Shown one piece after another: positions 1 to 7,915 of a stretch of DNA of 64,000 nucleotides (positions within the stretch are counted from its first letter, which is position 1; every line of letters starts with the position of its first letter). A program made the position numbers and the translations under genes. The notes beneath the pieces are model-generated. The model saw nothing but the letters and a program-made list of their open reading frames with translations, was not told the origin of the DNA and searched no databases. This DNA is from an uncultured Clostridia bacterium (GTDB taxonomy: Bacteria; Bacillota; Clostridia; UBA1381). Location: NCBI GenBank assembly GCA_934501535.1, contig CAKSUM010000013.1, forward strand, positions 1 through 64,000, written 5' to 3'.

Positions 1-136
1 CTGTAAGGTATTTTATAACGGATAAGCAGTCAATTTGAAGTTCCGTACCGTCTTTGAGATAAACCGTTATTTTTGGTATATCATTAGCCTTTATGCGTTC
101 CTCAACATCTTTGAGCCGTTTTTTAATGTTATTCAT
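1..136 (-). CDS. Hypothetical small protein, cut by the window edge
   Basis: The minus-strand frame starts at an ATG at 136 and stays open to the window edge, giving about 45 lysine- and glutamate-rich residues beginning MNNIKKRLKDVEERIKAND. The start overlaps the stop of the upstream gene by 8 bases (ATGAATAA), a tight translational coupling typical of phage-type operons. I do not recognise the product. Charged, probably helical. It is the last visible gene of the leftward operon of the island. Confidence 0.55.
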   Translation of the reverse strand, partial: MNNIKKRLKDVEERIKANDIPKITVYLKDGTELQIDCLSVIKYLT

Positions 137-857
137 TATTACCGCTCCCCTCGTAGTCAGCAGATACAAACATATCCTTTACCTGCTCACTATATTCGGG
201 ATAGGCTTCTTCTGTAAGTACCTTGTGAAACGCATAAGACTTTGTGCCGTTATCAGCCAGAGCATTAACTGCCATATCAATATAACCCTCGAGCGGAGCA
301 CGATAATTAAATTCTGCACTTTTGCAAGTATAAGCCAAAGCCGAAAGTTCACGTTTTGTATTATCGTTAGTTGTGGTTTTCGCCCTCTCATCAGCATATT
401 TGCCAATGATACGGAGCATTGCTATATTGCCTTTAAAATCACCTGCAAGAGCCTTTATTTCTCTATCCGATAAAACATCACTCTTTAACAGTTCGACCGT
501 TGCAAGGTCAACTTTATCGCCTGTAGCACGGTTATAACGTTCAAAACGTGTGTCCGCTTCTGCAATAACATCATTAAAGCTTAACTTTGCTTTTGCTCCC
601 AACTCCGCATATTCCTTTTTTATTGATTTTAATAGTTCATTGTGGTTGTGTTCGTCTTGCAGTTTGATTTTCATATCACGCCAACCACGGCGGATTTCAT
701 TTTGCCAACGGTTATTTTCTTTTTCAAGACGTGTATCAAGCTTTTCTCGCTCCTTGCGATACTCGCCGTATCTATTGTGCAATTCGTCTAAATAATCCTT
801 TACGGAATATCTGACAGTTACAGGATTTGTGTTATAAGTTTTAGCATTTATTATCAT
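129..857 (-). CDS. Hypothetical protein of the island, 242 aa, coiled-coil-like
   Basis: I do not recognise a family. The N-terminal third is very rich in Glu, Lys and Arg with heptad-like spacing (about residues 20-75), suggesting a coiled coil. The middle and C-terminal parts look helical and globular. There is no signal peptide or membrane segment, so it is probably cytoplasmic. It lies 6 bases downstream of the HTH gene at 864-1229 and overlaps the next gene by 8 bases, so it belongs to the leftward operon. By position behind a small-terminase-like gene it could act in packaging or capsid interference, but nothing in the sequence proves that. Confidence 0.6.
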   Translation of the reverse strand: MIINAKTYNTNPVTVRYSVKDYLDELHNRYGEYRKEREKLDTRLEKENNRWQNEIRRGWRDMKIKLQDEHNHNELLKSIKKEYAELGAKAKLSFNDVIAEADTRFERYNRATGDKVDLATVELLKSDVLSDREIKALAGDFKGNIAMLRIIGKYADERAKTTTNDNTKRELSALAYTCKSAEFNYRAPLEGYIDMAVNALADNGTKSYAFHKVLTEEAYPEYSEQVKDMFVSADYEGSGNNE

Positions 858-863
858 ATTAAA

Positions 864-1229
864 TTACTCCTTGTTAGTTATTTTTTCTAATTCGTCAAGC
901 CGTGACAGGATATTTACCTGTTCCGTGTACTTTAAGCAGTTCTGTAATAGCAGAGCGGACGCATTTAAGCGTATCTGCGGAGCGGTATCCGTGTTTTCCA
1001 TAATCTCACGAATAGTATCAACCGCCTTTGTTAAAGTCGCCTGTAGTGTGTTACAAGCTTCATTAAGAGCCGTTGTTCGTCTGCGGTCATATTCTGCCTT
1101 GAAATCCTTGTCGGAAAGCCTTTTATAAACTGTTGTGTGGCTTACTCCTGCCGCTATACTTGCGTCTTTGATATTACCGCAAGAAAGTAAGGCGGTAAGG
1201 ATTTGCTCGTCTTTGGCTTTCATTTCCAT
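864..1229 (-). CDS. HTH protein resembling phage terminase small subunit
   Basis: A 121-residue protein whose first 45 residues form a helix-turn-helix: an ILTALLSCGNIKDASIAAGV helix pair followed by a recognition helix around SHTTVYKRLSD. The rest is helical (about residues 50-121) and could mediate oligomerisation. This resembles the phage HTH group often annotated as phBC6A51-like or terminase small subunit, which recognises DNA for packaging. Its position downstream of primase-type genes is where satellites carry their own small terminase. It overlaps the upstream lipoprotein gene by 10 bases. An ordinary regulator is the main alternative. Confidence 0.6.
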   Translation of the reverse strand: MEMKAKDEQILTALLSCGNIKDASIAAGVSHTTVYKRLSDKDFKAEYDRRRTTALNEACNTLQATLTKAVDTIREIMENTDTAPQIRLNASALLLQNCLKYTEQVNILSRLDELEKITNKE

Positions 1230-1576
1230 AGTTTCACCCCCTTCTTAAATAAATATTTTCGCTTAACCGTAAAAACTGTATTTTTCGCCTTATCGTAGAC
1301 GCTTAAACCGGACGGGATAATATCTATTTTTATCGTGTCCGTGTCAACTGTTGTATAAGGCTCTGTAATGGCTTTAGAACGCTTTACAAGCCTTGTTGTG
1401 TAGTTGTATTCCTTGTCTGCTGCGAGGTCATATACGGCGGTTTTATTGCTGTTACGGATAACCTCAACCGTATCACTTTTATAAAGAGATTTCGGAGCGG
1501 AAGTTCCGCAACCTGTGAAAAGGCAGCACACACATAACAGTAAAATTATCAGTTTTGCAATACTATTTTTGTTCAT
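1220..1576 (-). CDS. Small lipoprotein encoded by the island
   Basis: A 118-residue protein with a positive N-terminus (MNKNSIAK), a hydrophobic stretch of about 14 residues and a lipobox LFTGC, so it is predicted to be exported and lipidated at Cys of the TGC motif, leaving about 95 residues outside the membrane. The mature part is beta-rich and contains two Tyr/Thr-rich stretches; no family is recognised. The start overlaps the end of the 50-codon gene upstream by 14 bases. Small phage or satellite lipoproteins are often superinfection-exclusion factors; that role is only a suggestion here. Confidence 0.65.
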   Translation of the reverse strand: MNKNSIAKLIILLLCVCCLFTGCGTSAPKSLYKSDTVEVIRNSNKTAVYDLAADKEYNYTTRLVKRSKAITEPYTTVDTDTIKIDIIPSGLSVYDKAKNTVFTVKRKYLFKKGVKLWK

Positions 1577-1715
1577 TGGCGGTCAACTCCTTTTTTAACG
1601 CTTTAATTTCCTTTTTCAGCCGATTATTTTCTAATCGCATTTTATTCCATTCACGCTCCCACCACCGAATTTTATCGTTAAGCAGTTCTACAAGCTGGTC
1701 TTTACAATCACGCAC
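1563..1715 (-). CDS. Small coiled-coil protein, 50 aa, GTG start
   Basis: A short GTG-started frame. An AAAGGAG ribosome site lies 7 bases before the GTG at 1715. The product begins VRDCKDQLVELLNDKIRWWE and continues as a lysine-rich helix with a leucine/isoleucine heptad pattern, so it probably forms a coiled coil. The start overlaps the preceding gene by 8 bases (stop TGA at 1708-1710) and the end overlaps the lipoprotein start by 14 bases. This chain of overlaps on one strand is the main evidence that it is translated. Function unknown. Confidence 0.6.
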   Translation of the reverse strand: MRDCKDQLVELLNDKIRWWEREWNKMRLENNRLKKEIKALKKELTANEQK

Positions 1716-1905
1716 CGAAAACACTCCTTTCTAAATCTCTGAAAAGAGCAATAGTGTACTCTCTGTCTGCTCGCTCCTTTTTCAGTTTTTTAATGCGTCG
1801 TTCCAACTGTTCAACCTCAGCGTCGATACTGTTTATCTTTTTACTGTAAAGGTCAAATACAAAATTGCATTTTTCCAAAAGCTTTGCTTTTTCTTCTTTA
1901 TCCAT
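1708..1905 (-). CDS. Small coiled-coil protein, 65 aa
   Basis: The start at 1905 is chosen because AAGGAG lies at good distance upstream; an in-frame ATG 33 bases further up has no ribosome site. The protein (MDKEEKAKLLEKCNFVFDLY...) is highly charged and shows a long Glu/Lys/Arg helix (EQLERRIKKLKKERADRE) expected to be a coiled coil. No family recognised. It is one of a chain of overlapping small genes between the primase and the HTH gene. Such small helical proteins are common cargo of phage and satellite replication modules. Confidence 0.6.
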   Translation of the reverse strand: MDKEEKAKLLEKCNFVFDLYSKKINSIDAEVEQLERRIKKLKKERADREYTIALFRDLERSVFGA

Positions 1906-2022
1906 AATAAAATCACTCCTTTTTTCGTGTTTGTGCAAAAATGTGCATTTTTTATGTTAGGTTCTTATATATGGTATATAGAGAAAGTCCCAGACGAATT
2001 GCATACTTGCAACAAACATATT

Positions 2023-3669
2023 TTAATCGTAATAATTTCTATTACATTTACTGCTTGAATAGCTGTAATAATGCGGTATTTCCTCTATTTCATCTTGGAT
2101 AAGAATATAATCTCTCACAACATTGCGCACCGTTTTCCCGTTTATTGTTCCACTGTTTGCAAATATATTCTTTCCTCTTAATTCATCAAAGAAATTACCT
2201 TTGTTTTCAACGCCAAAACCATTATTTGAACACCATTCTTTATACTTAATATAAACATCGAGTGCCTTTGTATTTGTGCCTATTCTCGGTTCTAAACATT
2301 CAGTTATAAAATTACCAATTTTGTCGCTGTTCGTTCTGTATTCGGCAGTGGCGTTTGTGACTGCTTGCGGTGGCGTTGCTCCGTCTGCGTAGTACATTTT
2401 AAGACCCTCAATGCACCAATTAAAAATACCGCTTAAATTATCGGACTTTATCAGCTTACTTTTAAGGTTTTTATCTTGTTCGTGTGGCTCAAAGTGCCTA
2501 TCAAATGTAATAACATTTATTCTACCACTTGTGAATAGCGTATCATCTGTTATGAGCGGTAAAAAATTTGTATTTATAAACAGCTTAAAACGAGGTATAA
2601 ACTCAAATTCACGCTCGTGTAAATGCCTTGCTGTTATGCTGTCACGCCCTAACAGGTTTTTAAGCAAACCTACATCAAATATCATTCTTTTTGGTGGCTC
2701 GGAAGCATTTAGAAAACGGCAACCGTCAAGCCTTGCAATATCTCCGCTTGCTTGTCTGCTGTCTTTGTTCTGCTTTTGTGCAAGCGTTTCGGGGCGCATA
2801 CTCATTCCATACCCTGCGGTATTTCCCAACATATAAAGCAAGGTTTCAATAAGTGTGGATTTGCCATTTCTCGTAGTTGCTCCGTACAATATAAAGCAAG
2901 TTTCAAGATTTGTATCAGCAGTTAAGGCATAGCCTAAAATCTTTTGCAGATACTCTATTTTCTCGGTATCTCCCTGCATAACTTCATCAATAAACTTTTC
3001 CCATTCTTCCGACTTTGCAGACGGTTCATAAACCACATTGCTGATTTTTGAAAGTAAATCATCTGGGTTATGCGGTGCAAATTCAAATGTTTTTAGGTTT
3101 AAAGTTCCGTTCTGACAGTTAAATAAATCAAGATTTTTGTCAAAATCTGATTGTGTTACAAAATGAATATCTCTGCTATCCTTTACCATTGTTTCGCGAA
3201 AGCGGAGTTGTCCCAACTTTGACGCATAATCAAGAAAATTTTTCTTTATGTTCTCGTCTTGAATAGTAGTAGCATAAACAAGCAAACTATCTGCAAGTTC
3301 CTTTGCCTTGTTAAGTGTTCGCATACTGCCCTCATCTCTTATCCATACTTTGCCGTCATAGAAAAACCATTCTTTAGCGGTGGCATTATATCGACAGGTG
3401 TTTTTGTAAACCTCTGCAAACAGCTCACCAAAGCCTTTATCATTAAGAGAAAAGTTTGTATCTGCTCTTAACTCTCTCAAGCGGTTTATAATGGCTTTAG
3501 GCACTTTAGCCCTAAAATTTTGTTTGCTGATTTCTTTTCTTGCATAACTGTCAGCTTCAGTCGCCCACTCATACACATCATCAGCAGTTGCATCGTCATT
3601 CAATGCCTTTGTTACTTCTTCAAGTCCCATTATTTTAACAGCTTCGTTTATTTTTTCTTCATCAGTCAA
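2023..3669 (-). CDS. P4/D5-family phage or plasmid primase-helicase
   Basis: A 548-residue replication protein. The N-terminal part (about residues 90-200) contains the D5/P4 N-domain signature around FFYDGKVWI and the FNCQNGTLNL stretch. The C-terminal half is an SF3-type AAA+ helicase: Walker A GATTRNGKST at about 263-272, a Walker B/B' region around DGCRFLNASEP, and the polar strand FKLFINTNFLPLI. The last part is a winged-helix-like region. Proteins of this family unwind and prime DNA for autonomous replication of phages, plasmids and satellites. No separate primase (TOPRIM) motif was seen, so the helicase activity is surer than the priming activity. The start overlaps the excisionase-like gene by 8 bases. 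Confidence 0.9.
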   Translation of the reverse strand: MTDEEKINEAVKIMGLEEVTKALNDDATADDVYEWATEADSYARKEISKQNFRAKVPKAIINRLRELRADTNFSLNDKGFGELFAEVYKNTCRYNATAKEWFFYDGKVWIRDEGSMRTLNKAKELADSLLVYATTIQDENIKKNFLDYASKLGQLRFRETMVKDSRDIHFVTQSDFDKNLDLFNCQNGTLNLKTFEFAPHNPDDLLSKISNVVYEPSAKSEEWEKFIDEVMQGDTEKIEYLQKILGYALTADTNLETCFILYGATTRNGKSTLIETLLYMLGNTAGYGMSMRPETLAQKQNKDSRQASGDIARLDGCRFLNASEPPKRMIFDVGLLKNLLGRDSITARHLHEREFEFIPRFKLFINTNFLPLITDDTLFTSGRINVITFDRHFEPHEQDKNLKSKLIKSDNLSGIFNWCIEGLKMYYADGATPPQAVTNATAEYRTNSDKIGNFITECLEPRIGTNTKALDVYIKYKEWCSNNGFGVENKGNFFDELRGKNIFANSGTINGKTVRNVVRDYILIQDEIEEIPHYYSYSSSKCNRNYYD

Positions 3670-3850
3670 TATTCTTCACCGCCTGTTTGCTCAATGTTTC
3701 AAGCATTTCTTCAAGGGCGTTCACATTTACTAAAAAACGATTACCCGAATATATTCCAGGACATTCACCCTTTGCAATAAGCATTCTTAAATAGTGTTCG
3801 CTTATTATTCCTGACGCAGCAGTTTTTCTAACTGTTTTAAAATTCAGCAT
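3662..3850 (-). CDS. Excisionase-like MerR/AlpA-type HTH protein
   Basis: A 62-residue protein, start at 3850 supported by GGAGTGAG upstream; a longer frame from 3910 would run into the promoter. It has the compact winged-HTH layout of excisionases: a first helix (LNFKTVRKTAASGIISEHYLRMLIA, here split for length around residue 12), a GECPGIYSGNRFLVNVNALEE wing and a helix with the sequence pattern of the HTH_17 group. It is the first gene of the leftward operon, directly behind the promoter shared with the repressor. Role expected: excision of the island and/or activation of the replication genes. Confidence 0.75.
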   Translation of the reverse strand: MLNFKTVRKTAASGIISEHYLRMLIAKGECPGIYSGNRFLVNVNALEEMLETLSKQAVKNID

Positions 3851-3903
3851 ATAAATTCTCACTCCAATACTAATAAATTTTGTTAGAAATCGTTTGAAAT
3901 CTC

Positions 3904-3932
3904 TTGACAATGTTTTATTTACTTGCTATAAT
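3904..3932 (+). promoter_or_regulatory. Repressor-integrase promoter
   Basis: TTGACA at 3904-3909 and TATAAT at 3927-3932 with a 17-base spacer, both perfect consensus. It reads right into the repressor gene at 4021 with about 80 bases of leader. Confidence 0.85.
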
Positions 3933-3998
3933 TATTATATCGTAAATAAATCTAACTGTCAAGTATTTTTGACGCATTTTCGAAAATAGCAAGTAAAT
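3917..3998. promoter_or_regulatory. Operator repeats around the lysogeny switch
   Basis: ATTTACTTGCTAT at 3917-3929 recurs as its exact reverse complement at 3986-3998; a third GTAAAT half-site lies at 3942-3947. A 12-bp palindrome ATTTTCGAAAAT sits at 3976-3987. One repeat lies inside the rightward promoter spacer, the other upstream of the leftward -35. They are likely binding sites of the repressor encoded at 4021. Confidence 0.65.
3934..3962 (-). promoter_or_regulatory. Excisionase-primase promoter
   Basis: On the minus strand TTGACA (3957-3962) and TATAAT (3934-3939) with a 17-base spacer. Its -10 box is separated by one base from the -10 box of the rightward promoter, so two polymerases cannot occupy both at once. 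Confidence 0.85.
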
Positions 3999-4020
3999 AT
4001 AACAACAAGGAGTGTTTCTA

Positions 4021-4722
4021 ATGGCAAGAGCAAGAAAAGCATGCGATTATTATTCAACATTGGCTGTACGTTTACGTACATTAATAAGTGAAAAGGACAC
4101 AAACATAACAAAAGTTGCCAAAGTTGCAGGAGTGACAAGGCAAGCAGTATCTGCTTACCAAGATGGTTCATCACAACCAACGGCAGACACATTAACCAAG
4201 ATTTCAAAGCATTTTAATATATCAGTTGACTGGTTACTCGGCTTAAGCGAAGCAAAAACAACAAATCCAAAAGTCAAAGAGATTTGCGAATATACAGGAC
4301 TGAGTGAGGAAGTCATTAATGCACTGCATTATTGGAAAAATGACAAACAAGAACGTGTTAATCATTTGAATAAGCTATTTTCGTTACAAGAAACAAAATA
4401 TTTTCTTTTAGAGCTATTTGGATATTGCGATAAGTGCGAAGAATATGCAGACAAAGTTTATAGGAAAACCGAAGAATCTGATTATAAGGATTTACATTAT
4501 TATTGTGATGATAACTTAAGTGTCGATGATAATTTCAAAGCATATCACTTTGGATTAGATACGGATTATAATGAAAGTAAAGACAACAAAGAATTAAGGT
4601 ATCGAATATTTGAAGATTCTCAAAAGTTTATAGAAATAATGGAGAGCTTTCAAGATGAAAGCTTACAAGCAAGCAAAGAATTATTTACAAAAAAATTGAA
4701 AGACGGTGCTAACAATGGCTAA
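4021..4722 (+). CDS. Cro/C1-type repressor with unusual C-terminal region
   Basis: A 233-residue regulator. Start at 4021 is supported by AAGGAG; the in-frame ATG at 4012 is inside the ribosome site. Residues about 15-75 form an XRE-family HTH (ITKVAKVAGVTRQAVSAYQD, then the helix SVDWLLG). The remaining 150 residues are acidic and do not show the S24 LexA/CI autoprotease motif, so induction by RecA cleavage is unlikely; another signal, such as a helper-phage protein, would be needed. The gene ends 8 bases inside the integrase gene, so both are probably made from one mRNA. It most likely controls the promoter pair at 3904-3962. Confidence 0.85.
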   Translation: MARARKACDYYSTLAVRLRTLISEKDTNITKVAKVAGVTRQAVSAYQDGSSQPTADTLTKISKHFNISVDWLLGLSEAKTTNPKVKEICEYTGLSEEVINALHYWKNDKQERVNHLNKLFSLQETKYFLLELFGYCDKCEEYADKVYRKTEESDYKDLHYYCDDNLSVDDNFKAYHFGLDTDYNESKDNKELRYRIFEDSQKFIEIMESFQDESLQASKELFTKKLKDGANNG

Positions 4723-5905
4723 CATACAAGAGAGAAGAAACAAAGACGGCAAGCTGATTTCATTTTCAATCCGTGTTCACCGTGGGCGCGGAGCGGACGG
4801 CAAGCAGCTAAAGCCATATACTGCTACATTTGATGTACAGCCGAACTGGAAAGAGGAAACAGCACGCAAAAAGGCGGAGGCATTCGCGGCAGTATTTGAA
4901 AAAGAATGCAAAGAGGGCGTAAAAAGCGACACAAAGCAGACGTTTCAAGCCTACTGCGATTATGTCATTGATTTAAAGGAGCAGCGCGGCACAAAGCATT
5001 CTACCATTGTAAGGTATAAGGACTTGACATCAAGGATATACACGCGCATAGGACATATAAAACTTAAAGACCTGCGCGTAGACAATCTCAATGACTTATA
5101 CACATATTTACTAAAGAATGAGAAAAACAAGCTTACAGGCAAGCCATTAAGCCCTAAAACGGTACTGGAACATCATAGGCTAATATCTACCGTATTGGAA
5201 CAGGCAGTAAAAGAAAGTCTTATCCCTTTTAACCCTGCAAGCCGTGCAGACCTGCCAAAAATTACACGCAAGGAAGTAAACTATTTCCAGCCGGAGCAAG
5301 TACACGCTATCAGCCGTGCGCTTGACAATGAGCCTATAAAGTGGAAAATGCTCGTACATTTATTTTTAATTACCGGAGCACGGCGCGGCGAAATCCTCGG
5401 CTTGAAGTGGGACAAAATAGACTTTGACAATAATCAGCTTTACATCTGCAATAACGTGCTTTATTCGCCCGACATCGGCATATACGAAAGCACACCAAAG
5501 ACGGACACATCAAAAAGATTCGTTTCGCTGCCGGCAGAAACAATGCAGCTGTTGAAAAAATATAAAACATGGCAGCTGTCGGAGCGGCTGCGGCTGGGTG
5601 CTTATTATGAAGATAACAATTTTGTATTTACGCAAGACAACGGAAAACCAATGCACCCCGACAGCGTAACCGATTATTTGAATAAATTTTCTAAAAAGTA
5701 CAACTTACCGCATATAAATCCGCATGCATTCCGCCATACAATGGCAAGTATGTTGTATTATAACGGTGTTGACAGCGTTTCAATATCAAAACGTCTGGGA
5801 CATGCGCAAGTGTCCACAACGGCAAATATATACGCTCATGTTATAGAGTCGGCAGACAAAAAGAATGCCGAAATACTGTCAGATATATTCTTAAAAAAGG
5901 CATAA
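4715..5905 (+). CDS. int: Tyrosine recombinase (phage-type integrase)
   Basis: A 396-residue site-specific recombinase. Start at 4715 is the ATG overlapping the repressor stop. The arm-binding N-terminal region is basic (residues 1-40), followed by a core-binding SAM-like domain (about 75-175) and the catalytic domain. Catalytic residues visible: Arg in GARRGEIL (about 223), Lys near PKTDTS, HAFRH (about 337-341), LGH (about 363) and the nucleophile Tyr in NIYAHV (about 373). It ends about 100 bases from a tRNA 3' end, which is the usual arrangement of an integrase with its attachment site. All key residues are present, so it looks functional. Confidence 0.97.
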   Translation: MANIQERRNKDGKLISFSIRVHRGRGADGKQLKPYTATFDVQPNWKEETARKKAEAFAAVFEKECKEGVKSDTKQTFQAYCDYVIDLKEQRGTKHSTIVRYKDLTSRIYTRIGHIKLKDLRVDNLNDLYTYLLKNEKNKLTGKPLSPKTVLEHHRLISTVLEQAVKESLIPFNPASRADLPKITRKEVNYFQPEQVHAISRALDNEPIKWKMLVHLFLITGARRGEILGLKWDKIDFDNNQLYICNNVLYSPDIGIYESTPKTDTSKRFVSLPAETMQLLKKYKTWQLSERLRLGAYYEDNNFVFTQDNGKPMHPDSVTDYLNKFSKKYNLPHINPHAFRHTMASMLYYNGVDSVSISKRLGHAQVSTTANIYAHVIESADKKNAEILSDIFLKKA

Positions 5906-5959
5906 TTTTAAAATCGAGTTGAATTATAGTTGAATTATTCGCCTAATTTAGAGCATAAC

Positions 5960-6005
5960 AAAAACCGCTTGACTTACCGAAAATGGCTTAGTTAAGCGGT
6001 TTTTA
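5960..6005 (+). terminator. Terminator behind the integrase, usable on both strands
   Basis: An inverted repeat AAAAACCGCTTGACT / AGTTAAGCGGTTTTT with one mismatch, flanked by A and T runs. It can end the integrase transcript and, on the other strand, the tRNA transcript. Confidence 0.8.
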
Positions 6006-6007
6006 AT

Positions 6008-6084
<77 letters not shown>

Positions 6085-6181
6085 ATATTTAATTTTGATG
6101 ATATTTGCATACTCACAGCATACATTCGGCGAGTCATACGGATTTTCAATTTCCGTTTCACAACATCATCACTACCTTACT

Positions 6182-6210
6182 ATAATATCACAATTATCTT
6201 TAGTTGTCAA
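6182..6210 (-). promoter_or_regulatory. Promoter of tRNA-fMet
   Basis: Minus strand TTGACA (6205-6210), 17-base spacer, TATTAT (6182-6187). Transcription would start about 90 bases before the tRNA 5' end. Confidence 0.75.
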
Positions 6211-6358
6211 TAGATTTCTCGCAAATTATTTAAAATATACTCAAAATGTCCGCTTTATGCCGGGATAAACGGTTGAGCCGGAAATTTTCGGGTGCATGTG
6301 AATGAGATAATCTCTATAATATTTTTATGCGGATTTACGGAAAATATACAAATAATTA

Positions 6359-6387
6359 TTGACTGTCGGGGAAAAATATGTTAAGAT
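6359..6387 (+). promoter_or_regulatory. Promoter of the DJ-1 family gene
   Basis: TTGACT at 6359-6364, 17-base spacer, TAAGAT at 6382-6387, about 60 bases before the start codon. Confidence 0.7.
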
Positions 6388-6448
6388 TAGACCGCACCCC
6401 GAACGAAAAACAGTACGGGGAACTTGATAATAAAGGAGAATAAGAGCT

Positions 6449-6982
6449 ATGATTTATGTACTTTTAACTGATGGCTTTGAGGATATTGAGGCTTTGGCGC
6501 CGGTTGATATTTTAAGAAGAGCCGAGCTTGACGTGAAAACCGTCGGCGTAAGCGGCATGAATGCGGTTTCGGCACACGGCGTTACCGTTGTGTGTGACGG
6601 ACTTATTGACGATATTGACTTTACCGATATGACGATGCTGGTTCTTCCTGGAGGCCCCGGGCATACCGATTTGGACGCGTCGGAAAAGGTTCATGCACTT
6701 ATTCGTTCGGCGCACGAGCGCGGCATATACATTGCGGCGATATGCGCATCGCCGTCGATAATAGGCAAGATGGGTCTTTTAAAAGACAAGAATTACACCT
6801 GCTTCCCCGGCTTTGAAGAAAAAGTTATCGGTGGTATTCACTCCGACGAAAAAACGGTTTTGGACGGGAAAATTCTCACCGGAAAGGGCGCCGGAGCAGC
6901 GTGCGAGTTCGGATTTAAAATAGTGGAAATTTTCCGCGGCAAAATTGTTGCCGATGAGCTTAAAGCCCGAATGCAATTCTGA
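6449..6982 (+). CDS. DJ-1/YajL family protein
   Basis: A 177-residue cytoplasmic protein with the DJ-1/PfpI fold: N-terminal strand VYVLLTDGFEDIEA-like with the conserved Glu of the GFEDIE motif, the LVLPGG loop around residue 66, and the nucleophile elbow AAICASP with the reactive Cys near residue 105. Family members act as redox-sensing chaperones or deglycase-like enzymes; the exact activity is disputed in the literature and cannot be set here. Length matches the family. It has its own promoter and stands alone between the tRNA and the str operon. Confidence 0.9.
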   Translation: MIYVLLTDGFEDIEALAPVDILRRAELDVKTVGVSGMNAVSAHGVTVVCDGLIDDIDFTDMTMLVLPGGPGHTDLDASEKVHALIRSAHERGIYIAAICASPSIIGKMGLLKDKNYTCFPGFEEKVIGGIHSDEKTVLDGKILTGKGAGAACEFGFKIVEIFRGKIVADELKARMQF

Positions 6983-7132
6983 TTATATGTTTATTTTACG
7001 GGGAACGGTGCATGCTGCGCAATTCCCCGTAATTTTTTCGGATTACGCCGTATGACATAAAATGTTCCTTATTATATTATAAGGCGTTTTTTGAAAAAAT
7101 CCGTATTATTGATAATTTTTTTGTCCAAGCTA

Positions 7133-7161
7133 TTGACATGGGCGGTATTTTTTGCTATAAT
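7133..7161 (+). promoter_or_regulatory. str operon promoter
   Basis: Perfect TTGACA (7133-7138), 17-base spacer, perfect TATAAT (7156-7161), about 30 bases before the first gene. A consensus promoter fits ribosomal gene expression. Confidence 0.9.
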
Positions 7162-7200
7162 GTTGTAGTATGAGCATAAAATGGGATTGGAGGCGTTCTG

Positions 7201-7440
7201 ATGATTACCGAAAACGAGAAAGAACATCTTGTGGCAGGATATAAACAAGTCCTGAAAGCCATAAAAAACAATACCTGTATTAAGCTTTTTATCGCAGAGG
7301 ACTGCTCCGAAGGACTTTCGTCCGGTCTGCGTGAGGCGGCGGACGGCATTGAAACCGTTTCCGTGCCCACCATGCGCGAACTCGGAGAAGCTTGCGGAAT
7401 TGATGTTCCGTCATCGTGCGCCGCTGTAATTCGCTTATAA
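7201..7440 (+). CDS. Ribosomal L7Ae/L30e-like RNA-binding protein
   Basis: A 79-residue protein with the L7Ae fold pattern: helix AGYKQVLKAIKNN, strand IKLFIAEDCS, helix GLREAAD, strand VSVPTMRELGEACGID, and the final strand AAVIRL. Related proteins (YbxF/YlxQ) bind kink-turn RNAs. In Firmicutes such a gene commonly precedes rpsL, as here. The start is supported by TTGGAGG. Cytoplasmic, probably ribosome-associated. It is shorter than full L7Ae but normal for this group. Confidence 0.9.
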   Translation: MITENEKEHLVAGYKQVLKAIKNNTCIKLFIAEDCSEGLSSGLREAADGIETVSVPTMRELGEACGIDVPSSCAAVIRL

Positions 7441-7492
7441 CCGCCTTTCGGGCGTTTATAATATAAATTTTAAAAGAAGGAGGATATACGAT

Positions 7493-7915
7493 ATGCCTAC
7501 ATTTAACCAATTGGTCAGAAAAGGCAGAGAAACTTCGATTAAGAAGTCAACTGCTCCTGCTCTTCAGAAGAGTCTTAATTCTCTTCAGAAGAAAACGAAC
7601 GACCATTCTTCACCTCAAAAAAGAGGCGTTTGTACTGCTGTAAGAACAGCTACACCGAAAAAGCCTAACTCGGCTCTGCGTAAAATCGCCAGAGTAAGAC
7701 TTACAAACGGTATCGAAGTTACAGCATACATTCCGGGCATCGGCCACAATCTGCAGGAACACAGCGTTGTTCTTATCAGAGGCGGCAGAGTTAAGGACCT
7801 TCCGGGTACAAGATACCACATTATCCGCGGTACTCTTGACGCGCAGGGTGTTGCCAACAGAATGCAGAGCCGTTCAAAGTATGGCGCCAAGAAACCTAAG
7901 GAAGCTAAAAAATAA
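7493..7915 (+). CDS. rpsL: Small ribosomal subunit protein S12
   Basis: A 140-residue protein with universal S12 motifs: PTFNQLVRKGR at the N-terminus, the streptomycin-region loop TPKKPNSALRK and PGIGHNLQEHSVVLIRGGRVKDLPGTRYH. Lys of TPKKPNS and of GRVKD, the usual sites of streptomycin resistance changes, are wild-type. S12 sits in the decoding centre of the 30S subunit. AAGGAGG precedes the start. Second gene of the str operon. The Arg and Ala codon use (AGA, GCT) is that of highly expressed genes, like the rest of the operon. Confidence 0.98.
   Translation: MPTFNQLVRKGRETSIKKSTAPALQKSLNSLQKKTNDHSSPQKRGVCTAVRTATPKKPNSALRKIARVRLTNGIEVTAYIPGIGHNLQEHSVVLIRGGRVKDLPGTRYHIIRGTLDAQGVANRMQSRSKYGAKKPKEAKK

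Larger units (their letters stand above)
6085..6448. other. Intergenic region between tRNA-fMet and DJ-1 gene
   Basis: It holds the promoter of the tRNA on the minus strand and the promoter of the DJ-1 family gene on the plus strand. Nothing else was recognised; the 85-codon plus-strand frame through the tRNA is a shadow. Confidence 0.6.

Noticed and set aside
7610..7890. Antisense frames in rpsL, fusA, tuf and gyrA
   Set aside because: Long opposite frames follow from the codon bias of highly expressed genes; none has a ribosome site or conserved-looking product.
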